A stretch of 64,000 nt of DNA from Congeria kusceri (taxonomy: Eukaryota; Mollusca; Bivalvia; Myida; Dreissenidae): contig CM051034.1 of NCBI GenBank assembly GCA_027627225.1, positions 20,878,480 to 20,942,479 of the forward strand, in the 5' to 3' direction. Each line of letters starts with the position of its first letter. The stretch's first letter is position 1. The notes under the pieces were generated by a model, which had not been told where the DNA came from, did not search any database, and saw only the letters and a program-made list of their open reading frames with translations. Position numbers and translations under genes: made by a program. Below are positions 33,101 through 43,600 of this stretch, in pieces.

Positions 33101-36100
33101 ACATTTCGCTTCACTGCTCATTGATTGCGCTTACACATAATATTTATTCGATAATTTATCTTACAATGCAACAAACCTTTAAGCTAAATACAATCTATCT
33201 CTTGCTTTAAAATTTGCCAGTGGCATGCTAATTTATCTTTGTGAACTAAACGGTTTGTTTTGTCCACCCTTTTATTTTCCTGGATGCATGATGTCGTTAT
33301 TCATTAAAGCAAATCAGCACATGTCTGTTTTCAAACCAGGCGACTGCGCATGTGCAACTGGTCAATATGTGTTTTTAGCTCCGCATCTATGTCAATAAAT
33401 AAATTTATTGACTAAAATGTGATCGCAATATGGATTTACCAGTGTATTGGCTAAGGACACAAATGGCAGTGGCAATAGCAGGGCTGGGATCTCAGGCCCT
33501 CTGGGCTATCTTGGCCCGGGTTTACAATCAAAGAGTATTCTTTATGTTAACAATCAAAGTGTTTTCTTTATTACTGTTGTTGAAATACTCTTTAATTTTC
33601 AGTGACCACAACGATTCCAGCCAATAATGAACCCAATGAAAACAGAAAGCTGGCAGTTGGTGATTCAACGACTCCACTACCAGTCATTAGTGGCTCCAAC
33701 GTAGGGCTTGACAAGAGCCATGGAAACATGGGCAATCACAAACAGCTGACAGATGGTAAATAAATTTTCTACATTTTTAGCTCACCTGGGCACGCAGTGA
33801 TCATGGTGCGTACTCATGATGAACTTTTAGGATCGTTGGATGTCTGTCATCCGCCCGTTCATCATGAAACTTGGTTAGAATGTATGTCTCTATGAAATTT
33901 ATGTCAAGTTCAAAACTGGGTCAATTGGGGTCAAAAACTAGGTTACCAGGTCAAATCATAGAAAAACCTTGTGAACGCTCTGAATGCCACATAATTGATT
34001 TGATCTTGATGAAACTTCATCTTTGTCAGAAAGTTTGTCTTGACAACATCTAGGTCACATGGGGTCAAAAAAATATGTAAAACAACTTTGTTTTCTTATA
34101 CTCAGGTGAACGATATAGGGTCATCAAAGAACTTGCCTTTTCAGAATACTTGCTCAATTTTGTGTGCATTTGACTTTTTAGCTCATCTGAGCTGTACTCA
34201 TCTGTCATCTGTCCATCTACACTTTCATTTAAGACATCTCATTAACTACTGTACCAGTAACAACCAAACATCACTGAAATGGTCCTTGGATGGTCCCCTT
34301 TTAAAATTGTTCAGGGAAATTCCATTCCATCTGTAACTCTGGTTGCCATGTCAACCGAAAGCAAAACTTTGCCAAATGTGTCAGAAATTGCTGCCACAAT
34401 TTCAATTAATTTGGCACAAATGTTCCTTGGGTTGCCTTCTTATACCAAGTTGTTAAAATAATTCTGATTCGTTAAAAAAGTGACCATGACCAATCGACAT
34501 GCTGAGTTTCACTAATGTAGCCTCAAAAATATGAAAAAAGATGCAATTTTGTATTCAAATTTTAATTCTGATCTTGACAGACAGATGACCTACTTACCTA
34601 CTTTTTATGCCCCCTTTCGAAGAAAAAGGGTATATAGTTTTCGCACTGTCTGTCAGTCTGTCACACTTTTCGTGTCCGCTCTCTTATTCAAATAGTTTTC
34701 ATCCGATCTTTACCAAACTTGGTCAGAAGTTGTATCTAGACAATATCTAGGTCAAGTTCGAATATGGGTCATGCCGGATCAAAAACTAGGTCACGGGGTC
34801 ACTTAGTGCATTTCAAGGATTTAGTATTTAGGTTTCGAAAAATGCTCATAACTTCTATCAAAGCGTTTATAGGGGGCATATGTCATCCTATGGTGACAGA
34901 TCTTGTTTGTTTTTTAGGTTACGGTAATGAATTGTTAAACGTGTGCAGTTTTGCATGCAAAACTTAATTTTCCAGCTGTGGCACCCTTTAAGGGCATTTC
35001 TTGTTTCCTTTAACAGCTGTCCTCCAACAAACAGCCCAAAAAAAAATTGCAGAATCCCTGCTGCTGAAAAGAACAACAGGCGTGCAAAATGATACACACA
35101 AAGAGTAAGTGAATACCTCTAACATGTTTGCAGTCAATAAGGCCACTCTCAGAAATTCTATTTTTCATGTTTCTTCATAAATTTCCCAGTTAATAAACTA
35201 TAGCCTCTATATTTAGAAGTAACATGAATAATATATTGGGCTTGAATCACTGTACTTAGATTCCAACATGTAGGTGGTTTCAATCCCATCGGTTGTGTTG
35301 TAACGTGTGAGATTAACCAAAATTATCTTCCTAATTGCCTCAATATAACTAAAAGATGGTTGAAGGCGGCATAAAACGCCAATAAATCAAATCAGGATAA
35401 TAGCTTTTGCATCACTATGGCCTAATTTTTAGCCCGTCTGTTTCGAAGAAAAAGTCGGGCTATTGCCATCAATGCATCTGTGTCAGCGTCGTTTGCATGC
35501 AAAAACTTTGATGTGGCTCATATCTTGAAAAGTATATAAGATTTGACATGAAACTTCATAGGTAGTCAGATCTCATCGACCAGCACACTAAGAGTCGGGC
35601 GTTGGAACAGCTAGCCGCTCTTGTTAGCTTGACTATTTGAAAAAAGAGCAATTTATTGTACTACACCTGGCATCGCTGTTAGCGTCAGTGGTGGCGTTAT
35701 ATAGATGGCAGTGTGTAGTTAATACCTGAGAATTTATTTTTGTTTTGTCTGAGATTAATATTACATTGAAGGACAAAGGTAAAAAATTCTCTGAAACTTA
35801 ATTAGAGCTCCAACTCTGAAACTTAACACCACATCCTTGGTCAAACTACTGGTAGAGGACTATGATCACATCCCGTTACAAAAACATGTCTTGTTTGTTT
35901 TTCAGTTGTGTTTCTAAGAAGGAGTTCAATGCCCTAAAAGAAGATTTGCGTACACTCAAAGACGAATTCCGTCGTCTTAAGAGAAAGATCAGATCAGACC
36001 AAGAGCAAGTCGACTCAGATCAACCACTCGAAAATAAGAAAAGTCTGTGTACTGCTTCACCTAAATTACTGTTGACAACATCAGATGAGAAAGAGTTGGC

Positions 36101-36455
36101 AACATCATCGAAATCTGAAACACCAACAAGCCCATCGGAAATGTTATCATTCAATGATGAAGTAAAGTACAACAATCACACCATGTCTGACTTAGAAGAT
36201 TCCATTTCACACGAAGATAATCTGTATTCAGCCGTCAAAATTCTGATGTTGAAGCTTTTCCCGGAAAGCTACATAATATCTCATTCAGTTACAGGAAAAC
36301 CATCTAATTCAAAAGTAGATGCTAAACCTCAGTTTGACAGAAGGCTGTACAATATTCTACTGTCAGTAATTAAAAAAAAGTTTGGGTCCACAAAAGATGT
36401 AACAGCCAAAGTGCACTCCGTACAAAAAGTGCTACAAAAACATTATACAAAGTAA
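30143..36455 (+). CDS. BEN-domain protein gene, seven exons (434 aa)
   Basis: Exons by GT-AG rule and frame: 30143-30341, 31547-31642, 31930-31995, 32450-32602, 33603-33755, 35017-35104, 35906-36455. They total 1305 nt and join without a shift to a stop at 36453. Exon 1 encodes a compact domain (KFAVVRWLNDGNKLSVHNVKY...), like the N-terminus of invertebrate BEN proteins. Exons 2-5 are all phase 1-1; exons 3-5 begin with similar (V/G)T..TP..N sequence, which looks like exon duplication. Exon 7 carries a coiled-coil-like segment (about 257-280, EFNALKEDLRTLKDEFRRLK) and a C-terminal BEN domain (about 355-430, LFPESYIISHSVTG). BEN domains bind DNA and recruit chromatin factors. Inside the transposon it may bind the ends or silence/insulate it; it could also be a captured host gene. 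Confidence 0.78.
30752..31140. mobile_element. TA-flanked MITE in intron 1 of the BEN gene
   Basis: CTGTCTAACTCCCCATGCGG (30752) matches the reverse complement of the right end (CTGTCTAACTCCCCTTGCGG, ending 31140), and similarity continues through GGTATTA.TGACAGGTG. TA flanks both sides. A short CTAT microsatellite precedes it. No coding sequence. Confidence 0.78.
33775..34200. repeat. Dispersed GCTCACC repeat in intron 5 of the BEN gene
   Basis: Starts TTTTTAGCTCACCTGGGCACG and includes CAAAACTGGGTCAATTGGGGTC and GAACGCTCTGAATGCCACA, the family seen at 18230-20530 (partly in reverse sense). A second end-like TTTTTAGCTCATCTGAGC lies at 34176. Non-coding. Confidence 0.6.
34605..34920. repeat. 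Dispersed GCCCCCTTTCGAAGAAAAAGGG repeat
   Basis: Starts TTATGCCCCCTTTCGAAG and includes TAGGTCACGGGGTCACTTAG and AGGGGGCATATGTC near its end, an inverted partner of the start. Family member also at 37523-37760. Non-coding, in intron 5. Confidence 0.55.
35265..35640. repeat. SINE-tail-like fragment and GCCCGTCTGTTTCGAAG repeat
   Basis: 35265-35400 has CAATATAACTAAAAGATGG.TGAAGGCGGCATAAAACGCCAATAAATCAAATC, a decayed mollusc SINE 3' end. From 35432 a CGAAGAAAAAGTCGGGC repeat starts and ends near AGCCGCTCTTG. Both lie in intron 6 of the BEN gene. Confidence 0.45.
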
Positions 36456-36464
36456 AGGATATCT

Positions 36465-36785
36465 TTTTTGCTCTCCTGAATTGGACATGACTAAGGAAAT
36501 CGTTTTTTTGCAATCCTGCTTTTGACATGATTACGGAAAATAATTTAGCAAAGTAAATAATTTTTGCACTCCTGGTTTGGACATGATTAAGGAAAATATT
36601 TTTGCAGAAAGACATTGTTTTTCAACTCCTGTATTGAACATGATTAAGAAAAATATTTTCGCAGAAGGACAGCGTTTTTGCTGTCCTGTTATGACATAAC
36701 TAAAGAAAACATTTTGCATGATTAAGGTAAACATTTTAGCAAAAGGAAATTGTTTTTGCACTCCTGTATTTGACATGCTTATCAG
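36465..36785. repeat. ~65-bp tandem repeat downstream of the BEN gene
   Basis: About five diverged units with the words CTCCTG...TTGAACATGATTAAG and AAATATTTTTGCAGAAGGA. It starts about ten bases after the BEN stop codon, so it may form the 3' untranslated region. Confidence 0.6.
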
Positions 36786-36789
36786 TGTG

Positions 36790-37520
36790 CGCGTTGCTAG
36801 TGATCTTCAATCATCAACTTGTGTCTTAAAAAATGAACATATTGCAAGTTTTGTGATTAATTCAAATGCTCATACTTTATTATGTATCACATTTAAATAT
36901 CTGTTGCATATTTTAATGATAACAAGCTCTTAAGCAGTTTAAGGAACTTTTTATGAATTAAATTGTTGTAACTATTGTTGTTACTCACTGTTCAAAATTT
37001 AATATTAATAATAATTTTTATGTTTTTGTTAGCAGCACCTATATCCTTCACAATTTTTACCATGTTTACGAACTATTGTAGAAGTTGTATTGGTGAATAA
37101 TCATACGAGAGGAAATCATTTGAAAACTTTTCTTCTGCATGCACACAGTTTTTCACATTGCATTTTCAGTTATTTGGTATTTCCAGTGTTGTGTTTGAGA
37201 CTGCTGTATCTGTTCAGAGCTTGAATATCAGATTCGGGAATTTCAATTCCAGTAATCTGTAGCGATATGAATTTCTTTATTGTGTATTTAAGTGATAAAT
37301 ATAATTTTATAAATGTATATGTGAATTTTTGCAATAGCTGCAAAATATGCGATCAGTTTTGTGCATCAAATTTTATTTGATATAACTAGTACTAGTGTGG
37401 AAATTATTTGATGGTTTGAAAGCTACACCATTAAAATGTTGTTTGGAAAACACATTTTTGAATGTTTCACTAGCAGTTGAACTTATTTTTGTTAGGAAGT
37501 TGAAAACACTTTCTGACTTA
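36790..37520. other. No gene seen
   Basis: AT-rich sequence between the BEN gene's downstream repeat and the next dispersed repeat; no supported gene. Confidence 0.4.
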
Positions 37521-37522
37521 AT

Positions 37523-37760
37523 TATGCCCCCCTTCGAAGAAGAGGGGGTATATTGTTTTGCACATGTCCGTCAGTTGGTCCGTCCACCAAATGGTTTCCG
37601 GATGATAACTCAAGAACGCTTAGGCCTGGGATCAGGAAAGTTCATAGGTACATTGATCATGACTGGCAGATGACCCCTATTGATTTTCAGGTCACTAGGT
37701 CAAAGGTCAAGGTCACAGTGACTCGAAACAGTAAAATGGTAGTCACGCGATATGTAAGGC
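37523..37760. repeat. Dispersed GCCCCCCTTCGAAGAAGAGGG repeat
   Basis: Starts TATGCCCCCCTTCGAAGAAG and includes CCGGATGATAACTCAAGAAC and GGTCACTAGGTCAAAGGTC. Same family as 34605. Open frames over it are incidental. Confidence 0.55.
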
Positions 37761-38089
37761 GTTATAATTATAAAAACAGTAGTATTAAAGACAAAACCGT
37801 TGTGTTATCAGTATTTTCTAATCGTTTATTTCAGTGCATGAGTTTATAATGGAAAATATATACTAGGCAAACATGAACACATGATTGAGAAAATGAGATG
37901 CATTCATTGACATAGTTCATGGACCACCATTAATTTATCTTTATTGAAATTTCGAAATTGAACTAGTCAGAAAAGTTTGTTGCGTTTGTTTCAGCTCATC
38001 TGACAAGGCGAGCAATTATGATCAGCCTTTTTCCGTCAAAACCATGACCACTTAAGACTGTGGTGCCGTTTTACAAAAGGAAGGCCATA

Positions 38090-38421
38090 TGACTATGGTC
38101 TACCATGGTAGACCATGGTCATATGACCATGGTCATATGACCATGCCCAACCACGTTTTGTTAAATGGCACCATGGTCATCATGACCATGGTATTTGTCC
38201 ATGGTCAACCATGGTATTTGTCCATGGTCAACCATGGTATTTGACCATGGTCGACCATGGTATTGTGCCATGGTCAACCATGGTCATGATGACCATGGTC
38301 AAAGACTGTGGTGCCATTTAACAAAATGTGGTCTACCATGGTAAACCATGGTCATACCATGGTCATTTGACCATGGTTGACCATGGTTTAGCCATGGTAT
38401 ACCATGGTCATATGGCCTTCA
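38090..38421. repeat. ACCATGGT subterminal palindrome array, right
   Basis: About fifteen ACCATGGT copies with CATATGACCATGGTC and GTATTTGTCCATGGTCAACC spacers. It ends with GGCCATATG-type sequence next to TTTCGCCTGGG, mirroring the left array. Confidence 0.88.
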
Positions 38422-38432
38422 TTTCGCCTGGG

Positions 38433-38570
38433 AGAGAATGGTTAAATTTTAATAAGGAAAGTAACACAATGTCTTGCAATGTTTGCATTGAATTTTATAA
38501 GAATGACAGTCAACAAGAAAAGTCAAATGCCTTTATCAGTGGTTCTTCGAATTTCCGGGCATCGAATTGA
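38433..38570 (+). CDS. Zinc-finger ORF of the hAT-like element, 3' half
   Basis: Begins at the right target duplication (AG, 38433-38434) plus A to give AGA, then encodes REWLNFNKESNTMSCNVC followed by IEFYKNDS and a FISGSSNFRASN end, stop 38568-38570. The C-x2-C pair and 'GSSNFR' are typical of the hAT-type finger; the H pair that normally follows is missing because the ORF stops here. This explains why the element is non-autonomous. With the 5' half it is a 91-aa protein when the 14-kb insert is absent. Confidence 0.65.
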   Translation, partial: REWLNFNKESNTMSCNVCIEFYKNDSQQEKSNAFISGSSNFRASN

Positions 38571-38854
38571 GAGTAATATCTATCAGACCAATTTGTTTTT
38601 GTCAGACCAAAAAAATATCATAGTGTAGGCAAATGTTTTATTGCTAGATTATGTCATTTTAATAACAAATGACTTAATAGCATACACAGCTATTAATATT
38701 TGTTAACAATATTAAATGGAAGACATTATTTATGAGAAATTGTTATTTTTTTCTTTTTTCTTTTCGGTCTGACAAAAACCAATTTGGTCTGACACAATTT
38801 TCTGTCTTGTCAGACCGGATGTCTGACAGATTTTTTGGCCTTTCGCGAAGTCTG

Positions 38855-38945
38855 GGATACACTTTTACAGATGGCAGGACAACGAAACCCATATTACATC
38901 CCAATGGGATACACTTTTACAGATGGCAGGACAACGAAACCCATA
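38855..38945. repeat. 52-bp satellite array, right block
   Basis: Resumes with GGATACACTTTTACAGATGG exactly where the left block stopped (23960). It runs for about 1.7 units and ends in ACGAAACCCATACACGG. Confidence 0.88.
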
Positions 38946-39345
38946 CACGGTTGTACCTCTCAAGCACACAGACATTGTAGATTTGAAAACATTTCAAACT
39001 CTGGCAATGAAAACACAAAAGAAAACTGAAACTGGCGCAAAGGTCAAGTGAAATAAGATGAAATAGGTTCGTTATTTGAAATCGGAATCCTATGTGTGCT
39101 ACTTAAAAGTTGCTGCATCAAAAAGCATCAAGGAAATGCTGACGATCCTTTACCAATGAAATACAAAGGAAAGTTACCCATTTTGTCTACAAAGAAAATG
39201 TAATTAAGCTTTGCAAAAGTGGTGCAAATTCCTGCTGAGTATACCCAGTATTATAAATCCCTGCCTTTTAGCAGTATTACAAACAACTGTCCACCAGAGC
39301 CAGGTGTCTTGCTGGACTCCAATGAGGTGTCAGAAATAAAATGCT
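38946..39345 (+). pseudogene. Decayed repeat-associated protein, copy 2, C-terminal part
   Basis: Plus-strand frames give ...VRYLKSESYVCYLKVAA near 39070, KLPILSTKK and (after a shift) IPAEYTQYYKSLPFSSITN and PPEPGVLLDSNEVSEIK near 39230-39345. This matches the usual ending of the family seen at 15245-17230 (the 'PISxxKKxDLxxLCxxGxIPxxYHxFYxxLP' pattern, from family knowledge). Stops and shifts disable it. It is the far side of the gene interrupted by satellite and nested transposons. Confidence 0.45.
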
Positions 39346-39349
39346 AAAT

Positions 39350-39894
39350 GCTGTTATAAATTCCTTGAATATAGTAATTTAATTTACAACTGACATCAAA
39401 ACACTATTACATAAAGGTTACATAGTGACTGGTGTGATTATATGCATGTAGTTCTTTGAATGTCAGTGTATTTTTGTCAGTATGTACCAAATATAGACGT
39501 TTTGTACACATATAATGGCGTGTATAAAACATATTTTATATCGGCCAGAAACTGTCTTAGAGACCATGTACTCTTTTTAATACTGGTTTATACATTTTAA
39601 GTACTTAAGTCGTTCTACCATAAACAGGAATGTGCTTATGGCGGGTTCTTGCATTATGAAAAAAGATTTGTTTCATACATTTTCGTTACTGACATAATGT
39701 ACTATTAATATATAGAATATTATGGCATGATTTTACTGTTTACTTATTCTTTTTCATATGGTCTATCGTTTTTTAGCATGTTCTGGCACAACCTGCATTC
39801 AACGTAATGTAATAAATGTATTACTGCTGAGTTAGTTTTTTTAAAATAACAATTTGACATTTTGAAATATAAAAATGCTTCTCCTGAAAAAAAT
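39350..39894. other. No gene seen
   Basis: AT-rich sequence leading into the left 566-bp repeat. Confidence 0.4.
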
Positions 39895-40460
39895 CAAAAT
39901 ATGGACATAGCATGTTTTGGCACTAACCCCTCGATATATACATTTTACATTTGACCTTGAAATGTGACCCTGACCTTACCTAAAAGCATGGGTGATGTAT
40001 GTGACCCATCGTCTGGTCATGAGAAATAATAATCTGAAGTAACATTAAAATCCTTTGAGGCATTCAGAAGTTATGGAGCAGAAACAGGATAAATATGTCT
40101 GACCTTTGACCTTGAATTATGACCTTGACCTTTGATCTTTAAGCATGGCTTATGTATGCAACACACAGTCTGGTCATCGGGAATAAAGATCTGAAGTAAA
40201 ATTAAAATCCATCGAGGAAGTCAAAAGTAATGGTGTGGAAAGGAAATATAGACGGACTTACGTACAGACCAACATTTTTCTTTAAAGCCCCAACTTTTTC
40301 AAAAAGTGGGGTATAATAAAAATAAAGAAAATGAATCAACTAAGAGAAAATATCAATAAAAGTAATTTGAATGTGTTGAAATAGGCAATTTCACTATGGC
40401 ACAGCCAAATGAAATGTTTTATACAAGTGTTTTAGGCAAACTGGTACTGTTTCACAAATG
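39895..40460. repeat. 566-bp direct repeat, left copy
   Basis: Matches 45092-45657 base for base as far as I could check, except one difference near 39950 (TTTACATTTG against TTTACCTTTG). It contains two related GACCTTGA...TGACCTTGACC halves and a hairpin CCCCAACTTTTTCAAAAAGTGGGG. The left copy is continuous with unique sequence on its left, the right copy with unique sequence on its right. Confidence 0.93.
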
Positions 40461-40589
40461 AATGTGAAAAGCGGTAATAAAGAAAGAGTTCTGAAAAATG
40501 TACGCCATTGTCTTTGTTTACTTGATGACAGTTCCAGATTATTAGGCTGGATTTCCTCATATAGACGGGCTACAGACAAATACACAACA
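40461..40589 (+). repeat. Truncated 5' LTR
   Basis: Corresponds to the last 129 bp of the 3' LTR, with one mismatch (AATGTG against AATATG). It begins at a junction sharing ATGAAT between the 566-bp repeat end and the LTR. It ends TACACAACA. The AATAAAG near its start may be the polyadenylation signal. Confidence 0.9.
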
Positions 40590-40607
40590 TTGGCGACGAG
40601 GAAAATA
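40590..40607 (+). promoter_or_regulatory. Primer-binding site
   Basis: TTGGCGACGAGGAAAATA directly follows the LTR end; a TGG start is expected for pairing with a tRNA 3' CCA end. The tRNA species was not determined. Confidence 0.6.
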
Positions 40608-40632
40608 AGAAGTCCACACGCCTGATCACATC

Positions 40633-43600
40633 ATGGCGACAGCTACCATCGGAAACATCGACTGTTTCGATGAAAACTTGGAATCGTGGGAGTCGTACTG
40701 CGAACGTTTGGGTCAATTTTTTGTCGCGAATGAGGTAGATAACAACAAAAAGAAAGCATCTCTTCTTAGTTTGATAGGTCCCAAGACATACACTTTGTTG
40801 AGAAACCTTTCTGCCCCGCAGAAACCGGCTGAAAAGTCGTACGATGAACTTGTACAACTACTTAGTGAGCAATTGAACCCCAAACCATCTGTAATCGCCG
40901 AGCGATTTCGGTTCCACAAACGAAACCAAGGCCCCAGCGAAACGATCATGGGTTACGTAGCTGAACTGAGAAGGCTATCAGTACATTGTGATTTCGATGC
41001 CACATTGAATGACACCTTGAGAGATCGATTAGTTTGTGGGTTACGTCACGAATTCATTCAGAAACGTTTACTATCTGAAAGTGCCCTATATTTGGACAAA
41101 GCAATCAAAATATCTGTTGCTATGGAAACAGTATCCAAAGACGCAGCAGAAGTACATGGAGTCCATGAACAGGTTCATAGTCTCAACCTTCGACAATCAA
41201 AAACAAAGCAAAAACATTATGAGAAAAACAGAACTCAGACAGGAAACAAATTTACACCAAAGAAAATGTGTTTTAGGTGTGGATGGGAACACTCACCTGA
41301 TAAGTGTAAACACATCGACTCAATTTGTAACTTCTGCCATAAAAAGGGACACATTGAACGCGCTTGCCTTGCAAAGAAACGCCAAAACAAAAATGTTCAT
41401 CAGGTGACAATGGAAGAACAACCAATTCTACATGTCTATCAACTGAATGACCATGAATCACATGCAAGTGCTATTATGTTAAAACCAATGATAGGAAAAA
41501 CAGAGATACAGATGGAATTAGATACAGGGACAGCTCTATCGATAATATCTCAACAGTTGTATAACTCTAAGTTCAAGAAGTACACACTGAAGCAGACTAC
41601 AACAATTTTGAGGAGTTATTCTGGACACACTGTAAAACCGGTGGGAAAACTACGTGTTGATGTCTACCTCAATGATCAGACAGCTAAACTAGATCTGTAT
41701 GTGGTACCACACAATGTACCACCACTTTTTGGACGAGACTGGCTCGAGAAGTTAAAACTAAACTGGGGTGAGATCAAATCGCTTCGCCCAGAGGGAAGAT
41801 TATCATCAATTTTGGACGCGCACAAGGCCGTATTTTCCAATGGAATTGGAAAGCTGAAGGACATCAAAGCTAATTTGAAATTGAAAGAAGGAGCTCTGCC
41901 AAAGTTTCTTAAAGCTAGAAATGTACCTTATTCGGTACGCCCCAAAATTGAAGCAGAATTAGATCGACTACAGAAAGAAGGCATAATCGAACCAATCGAA
42001 CACAGTGAATGGGCAACACCAATTGTCCCCGTCATTAAATCAAATGGTAATGTTAGACTCTGTGGTGACTATCGCGTTACGTTGAACGCAGCAATGTGTG
42101 TTGACAAATATCCGCTCCCGAAGATCGAAGACATTTTTGCGAATTTGTCTGGAGGCGACAAGTTTTCCAAACTTGATCTGACACAAGCATATTTACAAAT
42201 GGAGGTCGAGGACAGTTCTAAACAGTACCTTACCATGAATACACATAAAGGTTTATATCAATACAATCGATTAGTTTTTGGGATTGCCTCCGCTCCATCG
42301 CTATGGCAACGCGCAATTGATCAAGTCCTACAGAACATTCCACATACTCAGTGTATCCTTGATGACATCATCATAACTGGGAGAAATGATGAAGAACATT
42401 TGAACAATCTCAACTTGGTACTTGAACGCCTGCAATCACATGGGCTAAAGGCCAATTTGAGCAAATGTGTATTTTTCCAAGAGAAAATTAGTTACTGTGG
42501 CCATGAAATTGACAAGAATGGACTCCACAAATCTCCTAGCAAGGTCAGAGCTATGAGCGAAGTGAAACAACCAGAAAACGTCTCACAGCTACGTTCATTC
42601 TTGGGACTGGTCAATTATTATCATCGTTTCGTAGGGAATCTGTCAACGATTGCTGCTCCACTACATGAACTACTCCAGAATGATGTAAAGTGGAAATGGA
42701 CTGAACATTGTGAGAAAGCATTCTGTCAGATTAAGGAAGCAATCTGCTCTGAGCAAGTATTATGTCACTATGACCCGGAGAAACCATTGAAGTTGGCATG
42801 TGACGCATCAGCATATGGTATTGGGTGTGTTCTGTCCCATACATTTAGGGATGGTTCAGAGAGACCCATTGCATTTGTCTCAAGGACATTAAACAATGCA
42901 GAGAAAGGATACTCTCAAATTGACAAAGAAGCGTTATCACTGTATTGGGGTGTTAGGAAATGTAATACCTATCTATATGGACATAAGTTTACTCTAGTCA
43001 CGGACCACAAACCACTATGGAGCATCTTTAATCCGTCGAAGCAATTACCAGTGATGACGGCTGCCCGGTTACAACGATACGCGGTATTCCTATCTGGGTA
43101 TACATATGACATCCAGTACAAAGGGACCAAATATCACGCGAACGCTGATGCCATGTCGCGCTTACCACTTCCGGACCAGTCGGACGATCTCAACGACCCA
43201 ACCGACATTTTCTACAATGAACATTTCAAGGACTTACCTGTTACGAATGTTGTTATTCGTCGAGAGACACAGAGGGACCCCGTGTTATCTCAAGTTCTAG
43301 ACATGGTTATGCAGGGTCACGTTCCAAAGAGTGACGATCCTACATTTAAACCATATCAACAAAGGGCGTCACAGCTAAATGTTCACCAAGGTTGCGTACT
43401 CTGGGGAAATCGCGTTATCCTACCAGATTGTCTACGCGAAAAGGTGCTTAACGAATTACACTCCGGTCACATTGGGGTAGTGAAGATGAAATCGTTATCT
43501 AGATCCTATGTGTGGTGGCCAGGACTGGACAGTGACATCGAGGAGTTATGTAAAGGATGTTCAGGCTGTAAATCTGTCAAAAATGCACCAACAAGTAGTG

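Larger units (their letters stand above)
24368..38432. mobile_element. 14,065-bp two-gene CMC/EnSpm-like DNA transposon
   Basis: The 11-bp end CCCAGGCGAAA (24368-24378) is repeated exactly as the reverse complement at 38422-38432. AG flanks both sides (24366-24367, 38433-38434), a 2-bp target duplication as in EnSpm/CACTA elements. Just inside both ends are about 300 bp of ACCATGGT palindromes, like the subterminal repeats of CACTA elements. Cargo: an intact transposase gene (minus, 24802-27663) and an intact seven-exon BEN-domain gene (plus, 30143-36455), divergently arranged around a 2.5-kb spacer. Several small elements sit in spacers and introns. The terminus CCC differs from the usual CAC of this superfamily. 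Exact restoration of the split ORF supports the borders strongly. Confidence 0.82.
23961..38854. mobile_element. hAT-like element with CAGACTTCGC ends, split by a 14-kb insertion
   Basis: The left end CAGACTTCGCCAAA (23961-23974) and the right end read as reverse complement from 38854 (CAGACTTCGCGAAA) match 13 of 14. GGATAC precedes the left end and follows the right end (38855-38860), and both flanks are the same 52-bp satellite, so the insertion point is clear. The 6-bp duplication would be 8 bp (TGGGATAC) if one TG were lost on the right. Both arms contain GTC(G/T)G(A/T)C words near the ends. Without the 14-kb insert it is 827 bp and encodes only a 91-codon zinc-finger ORF, so it is an internally deleted, non-autonomous element. 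The hAT assignment rests on ends, duplication size and finger type. Confidence 0.72.
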
